Notes under the pieces: generated by a model
Told to the model about the DNA's origin: nothing
Seen by the model: only the letters and a program-made list of their open reading frames with translations
Databases searched by the model: none
Position numbers and translations under genes: made by a program
Shown: positions 60,801-64,000 of the stretch, one piece after another
How positions within the stretch are numbered: position 1 is the stretch's first letter
Layout: the number at the start of each line of letters is the position of its first letter
NCBI GenBank assembly: GCA_021464245.1
Contig: JADCRB010000022.1
Location: 62,001-126,000, forward strand
Direction of reading: 5' to 3'
Source: Carallia brachiata
Taxonomy: Eukaryota; Streptophyta; Magnoliopsida; Malpighiales; Rhizophoraceae
DNA length: 64,000 bases

Positions 60801-62257
60801 AACGGAATCAAACATGGGATGTTGTGACTCTGCCCGAAGGGAAAAAACCTGTTGGGTGTAAATGGGTTTTTTCAATTAAATATAAAGCTGATGGCTCAGT
60901 GGAAAGGTACAAGGCTCGACTAGTTGCAAAGGGGTACACACAGACATATGCAGTTGATTATCAAGAGACTTTCTCTCCGGTGGCAAAGCTAAATACCATT
61001 CGGGTCCTGTTGTCACTTGCGGTAAATTTGGACTGGCCACTACATCAGTTTGATGTAAAAAATGCATTCCTTCATGGAAGCTTGACCGAAGAAGTCTACA
61101 TGGATCTCCCACCGGGTTTTGAGTAGCAAAAAGGAAGGACGGGCAGTGTGTAGATTGAAGAAGGCTCTGTACGGCCTCAAACAGTCTCCTCGAGCATGGT
61201 TCGGAAGGTTCAGTGAAGCAATGAAAGGATATGGTTATCACCAAAGCAATGCTGATCACACATTATTTTTGAAGCATCAACGAGGCTTGGTGACGGTGCT
61301 TGTTATTTATGTAGATGACATGATCATTACTGGAAATGATATACAAGAGATTACTGAGCTTGAAGGAAGACTTGGGACAGAGTTTGAAATGAAGAATCTT
61401 GGGGATTGAAATATTTTTTGGGCATAGAGGTAGCACGATCAAAGCAAGGTATATTCTTATCACAGAGGAAATATGTGCTTGATTTATTAGCTGAGACCGG
61501 ATTGTTAGACTGTAAACCAGTAGACACGCCTATGGCACAGAACCAGGAACTTGGCAGCGGGTCCACTTCGTTGCCGGTGGACAAGGAAAAATACCAGAGA
61601 TTAGTGGGCAAATTGATTTATTTGTCCCACACCAGACCAGACATCGCATACTCAGTAAGCGTAGTGAGTCAATTCATGCAGAATCCAGACACAAGGCACA
61701 TGAATGCAATATATAGAATTCTAAGATACTTGAAGTCAGCTCCAGGAAAAGGCTTTTTTTTTAAGAAGCACGGGCACTTAAGTATCGAAGGATATACAGA
61801 TGCAGACTGGGCTGGAGATGTTAGTGACAGGCGATCAACTTCGGGGTATTTCACATTTGTTGGTGGCAATCTGGTCACTTGGCGAAGTAAAAAACAAAAG
61901 GTTGTAGCCTTATCAAGCGCAGAAGCTGAGTTCAGAAGTTGGCAAAGGCTTTGGTTATTATGGCTAAAACGCTTAATTGAAGAGATTGGGTACAAACAGG
62001 AGTCAGCTATAAAACTTAATTGTGACAGTAAATCTGCAATCGAAATTGCCCAAAATCCGGTTCAACATGACAGGACTAAGCATGTGGAGATAGATCGACA
62101 TTTTATCAAAGAGAAATTAGAGAAAAGAATCATCCAATTCCGATTTGTAAAATCTGAAGATCAACTAGCAGATATCCTGACAAAGGCCGTTACAGGCAGA
62201 AGTTTTCACTGCTCACTTGGCAAGCTGGGCGTTGGAGATCTGTACGCACCAGCTTGA
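57852..62257 (+). pseudogene. Copia gag-pol polyprotein, multiply frameshifted
   Basis: Starts at the first ATG after the primer-binding site (MEEGTVTSKTT). Order: gag with a UBN2-like region, a CCHC zinc knuckle (about 58730-58771), protease with DSG (59012-59020), integrase with its HHCC zinc block (HRRLGH ... CEAC, about 59405-59500) and catalytic Asp/Asp/Glu region (HSDVWGP to SDNGGEY and on), reverse transcriptase ([15 protein letters not shown] near 61308), and RNase H (TDADWAGD near 61798; ALSSAEAEF). The frame changes at least six times (near 58345, 59790, 60050, 60540, 61125 and 61409), so the copy cannot make an intact polyprotein as written. The domains themselves are well conserved. 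Confidence 0.9.
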
Positions 62258-62264
62258 GGGAGGG

Positions 62265-62473
62265 TGTTGGCGTGAGCTGCACACAAAGTTATTTGTCAAG
62301 ATTATTTCTTAGATTGTAGTCTTCTACTAAAACAGCAATTACGTGATTCTAGGGGCTATTATATGGGTACCTTATTTTATTTTCCTTATTCTAGCAGAAC
62401 TGATGTACATATAGAAGGGAAGCTTTGCAGTGTAAACATTATGGAATAAAAATCATACTTCTTCTTTTCATCA
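62265..62473 (+). repeat. 3' LTR of the copia element
   Basis: 209 bp, matching the 5' LTR at 208 of 209 positions by eye; preceded by the polypurine tract at about 62254-62264. Confidence 0.95.
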
Positions 62474-63233
62474 CAGTATTTTTAGACTTAGCTTGAAATC
62501 TAGCCTTGTGAAATGAACTATTTTTTTAGTGATTGCACCATAGCCGACATATGCTAACTAGAATGAATGCTGACTATTTGCTATGCATAGCTCATGTCAA
62601 GTTCAATTGATTCAGGAGATTATTTTTGCTGCGAGCGACACAACATCATCAACTATGGCATGGGCAATGTCAGAGCTGGTTAGAAACCCAGAAGCTATGA
62701 AGAAGGCACAGGCTGAGGTGCGACAAGCTTTCAAAGAAAAAACAATAATAGGAGAGTTAGAAATTCAAGATCTACATTACTTAAAATCGGTTATTAAAGA
62801 AACTTTGCGTTTACATCCTGCTGTTGCCATAACACACCGAAAACCAAGAGAACAATGTGAGATTTGTGGGTATCAAATTCCAATAACAACAACAGTTTAT
62901 ATCAACATATGGGCATTAGGTAGAGATCCAAATATTTGGACAGAACCTGAATCCTTTAAACCAGAGAGGTTTAACGGCTCTCCAGTTGACTATAAAGGGG
63001 CAAACTTTGATATGATACCATTTGGAGGAGGTAGAAGGATTTGTGCAGGGATATCATTTGCCACCCCGAGTATTGAACTCGCACTTGCTCACATGCTTTA
63101 CTACTTTGATTGGAAACTTCCCAATGGAACTAGTCCTGAAGACCTCGACATGAGTGAACTTTTCGGATTGTCTGTTAGAAGGAAGCACGATTTGTGCTTG
63201 ATTGCCACTACTCGGATTCCATTTAGCAACTGA

Positions 63234-63639
63234 CGTATTATGAATAATAATCTATGCAAGTATTTTAAACAATCTCAGATAAACCTCAAAAACCAGTGTC
63301 TTCTATCGGTTATAACAATAAAGTTGTAATAAAATGGATGTTATGATCTACAAATAAGTTTAAGATGGATGTAGCTTACTTCTCTTTCGTCCATATCCAT
63401 AACATGGTAACTTGGAAATAAAGTTTGGAAAAGTCGTTCAATGACCCAATTTACATGTTATGCTCCAAGCACCGACACCGATTACTTATTCAACTGAAAA
63501 CCAACAATGCACAAGTACTGGCTAATTAAGAACTACGAAAGAAGGCTTATTTTCCTCTTAGGAAGTTTCGATGAAAAGAAAGAAACATGAAATTGGCTAA
63601 TTGCTTTCTGGACGTCTGGAATTTATATATAAATCATTT
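63234..63639. other. P450 3' flank
   Basis: Likely 3' UTR and spacer. No gene is seen. Confidence 0.4.
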
Positions 63640-63770
63640 CCAGATTATTAATCATGGAAAAAGAACTGATCTTTCTTTGAATGTGATTATTGTGTCAAAT
63701 AAATTTGATTGAGCCCAATGTGTGTGGGCAAGATAAGATGTATATAAAGGTTGATAAGATTTTTTTTTTT
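63640..63770 (+). pseudogene. Duplicate of the FLA gene 3' end
   Basis: Matches the FLA gene from about 54203 to 54345. Shared words in order: ATTAATNATC..ATGGA, CTTTCTTTGA, TGTGATTATTGTG, AATTTGATTGAG, GGNCAAGATAAGAT and a closing GAT..ATTTTTTTTTTT tract. The segment covers the last codons and the 3' UTR only; no fasciclin domain precedes it. It is a diverged fragment of a second FLA copy. Confidence 0.65.
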
Positions 63771-63887
63771 TACCACTGCGTGGTTGAAATGATAAACAGA
63801 CTTGACCCTGTACGAGAGATCGCTGCCCAAGTCCCTACCGAGTCAAGTTTTGGGACTAAACATACGCTAACCCACAAATTGTCTCTA

Positions 63888-64000
63888 GGCCCTCCGAAGC
63901 TCCCTCTTATTGGCAACTTGCACCAAAGTGATTCACTACCACATCATTCCTTCACAAACCTTCCCAGGAAATATGGATCTATCAGGCACCCCCAACTAGG
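63888..64000 (+). pseudogene. Second P450 fragment, cut by the window end
   Basis: Reads [20 protein letters not shown].. then RKYGSIRHPQLG, matching residues of the hinge region of the P450 at 56647 ([20 protein letters not shown]). No N-terminal anchor is seen upstream; the fragment begins just after TCTCTAG. It is probably a truncated tandem copy, and the window ends within it. Confidence 0.65.

Larger units (their letters stand above)
57568..62478 (+). mobile_element. Complete Ty1/copia LTR retrotransposon
   Basis: The element spans 57573-62473 with 209-bp LTRs and is flanked by the 5-bp target duplication CAGTA (57568-57572 and 62474-62478). LTRs start TGTTGG and end ATCA. A primer-binding site complementary to initiator tRNA-Met (TGGTATCAGAGC, 57782-57793) follows the 5' LTR directly, and a polypurine tract (TTGAGGGAGGG) abuts the 3' LTR. 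The order protease-integrase-RT-RNase H defines copia. The LTRs differ at one position by eye, so the insertion is very young. It sits 25 bp inside the P450 intron, in the same orientation as that gene. Confidence 0.96.
56647..63233 (+). pseudogene. CYP71-type cytochrome P450, two exons, damaged
   Basis: Endoplasmic-reticulum heme monooxygenase of the CYP71 clan; substrate unknown. Exon 1 (56647-57547) has an N-terminal anchor (about residues 8-28), the hinge [18 protein letters not shown] and the helix-C block WRRLRKIC. An in-frame TGA at 57103-57105 follows QSFG, and a shift near 57400 follows KKIDKILD. The rest of exon 1 (ESNHNNLLDVLLDSQE and on to TRDQIKILIM) is readable in the second frame. 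Exon 2 (62616-63233) is intact: I-helix EIIFAASDTTSS, ETLR in KSVIKETLRLHP, PERF, heme loop PFGGGRRICAG and a normal end. The intron (57548-62615) sits at the conserved CYP71 position. It holds a complete copia element; without it the intron would be about 162 bp. The stop codon makes this copy probably nonfunctional unless it is a sequencing error. Confidence 0.85.

Noticed and set aside
1..64000. CRISPR array, bacterial operon or novel defence-type system
   Set aside because: Introns, plant gene families and retroelements show nuclear plant DNA; no regular spacer-repeat array or prokaryotic gene cluster is present.

Overview
The window is nuclear DNA from a flowering plant, most likely a eudicot. 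GT-AG introns, AT-rich spacers and plant-only families (phytochrome, LOB-domain, fasciclin-AGP, CYP71-type P450, SnRK1 beta, copia LTR element) all point that way; the species cannot be named from the sequence. No rRNA, intact tRNA, CRISPR or bacterial-type operon was seen.

Layout. 1-8.5 kb: repeat-rich spacer holding one small membrane/DUF761-type gene (4363-4991), a short TIR element, LINE tails and a short TCCCACGTCGG-bearing LTR-like unit. 8.5-13.7 kb (-): four-exon phytochrome gene closest to PHYC. 17.0-17.7 kb (-): two-exon LOB-domain transcription factor. 19.1-20.4 kb (-): intronless N-glycan GnT-II. 22.06-22.69 kb (+): three-exon, 119-residue protein with a plastid-like N-terminus and one membrane segment. 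23.3-25.8 kb (-): SnRK1 beta subunit. 26.6-31.8 kb: AT-rich spacer. 31.8-33.8 kb (+): TM9SF/nonaspanin. 34-41 kb: relics only, including a LINE RNase H fossil. 41.4-42.1 kb (+): acidic plant membrane protein. 45.7-46.3 kb (+): NF-YB (NF-YB3-like). 52.5-54.3 kb (+): FLA1/2-like fasciclin arabinogalactan protein. 56.6-63.2 kb (+): a damaged CYP71-type P450 whose single intron carries a complete 4.9-kb copia retrotransposon. The last 400 bp hold a second FLA 3' end and the start of a second P450 fragment.

The genes are independent plant loci rather than a pathway cluster. Light and energy signalling happen to be represented by PHYC, the SnRK1 beta subunit and NF-YB; the secretory pathway by GnT-II, TM9SF and FLA.

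Two patterns stand out. First, five of nine otherwise well-conserved host genes, the P450 and a copia element with 208/209 identical LTRs are all broken by 1-2 base frameshifts, mostly looking like missing bases in short repeats. That suggests residual consensus errors at least as much as real pseudogenes. Second, at least six tiny insertions (14-113 bp) consist of little more than a TCA(n)/TCGA(n) tail flanked by 10-15 bp target duplications. They look like near-abortive insertions of one LINE lineage.
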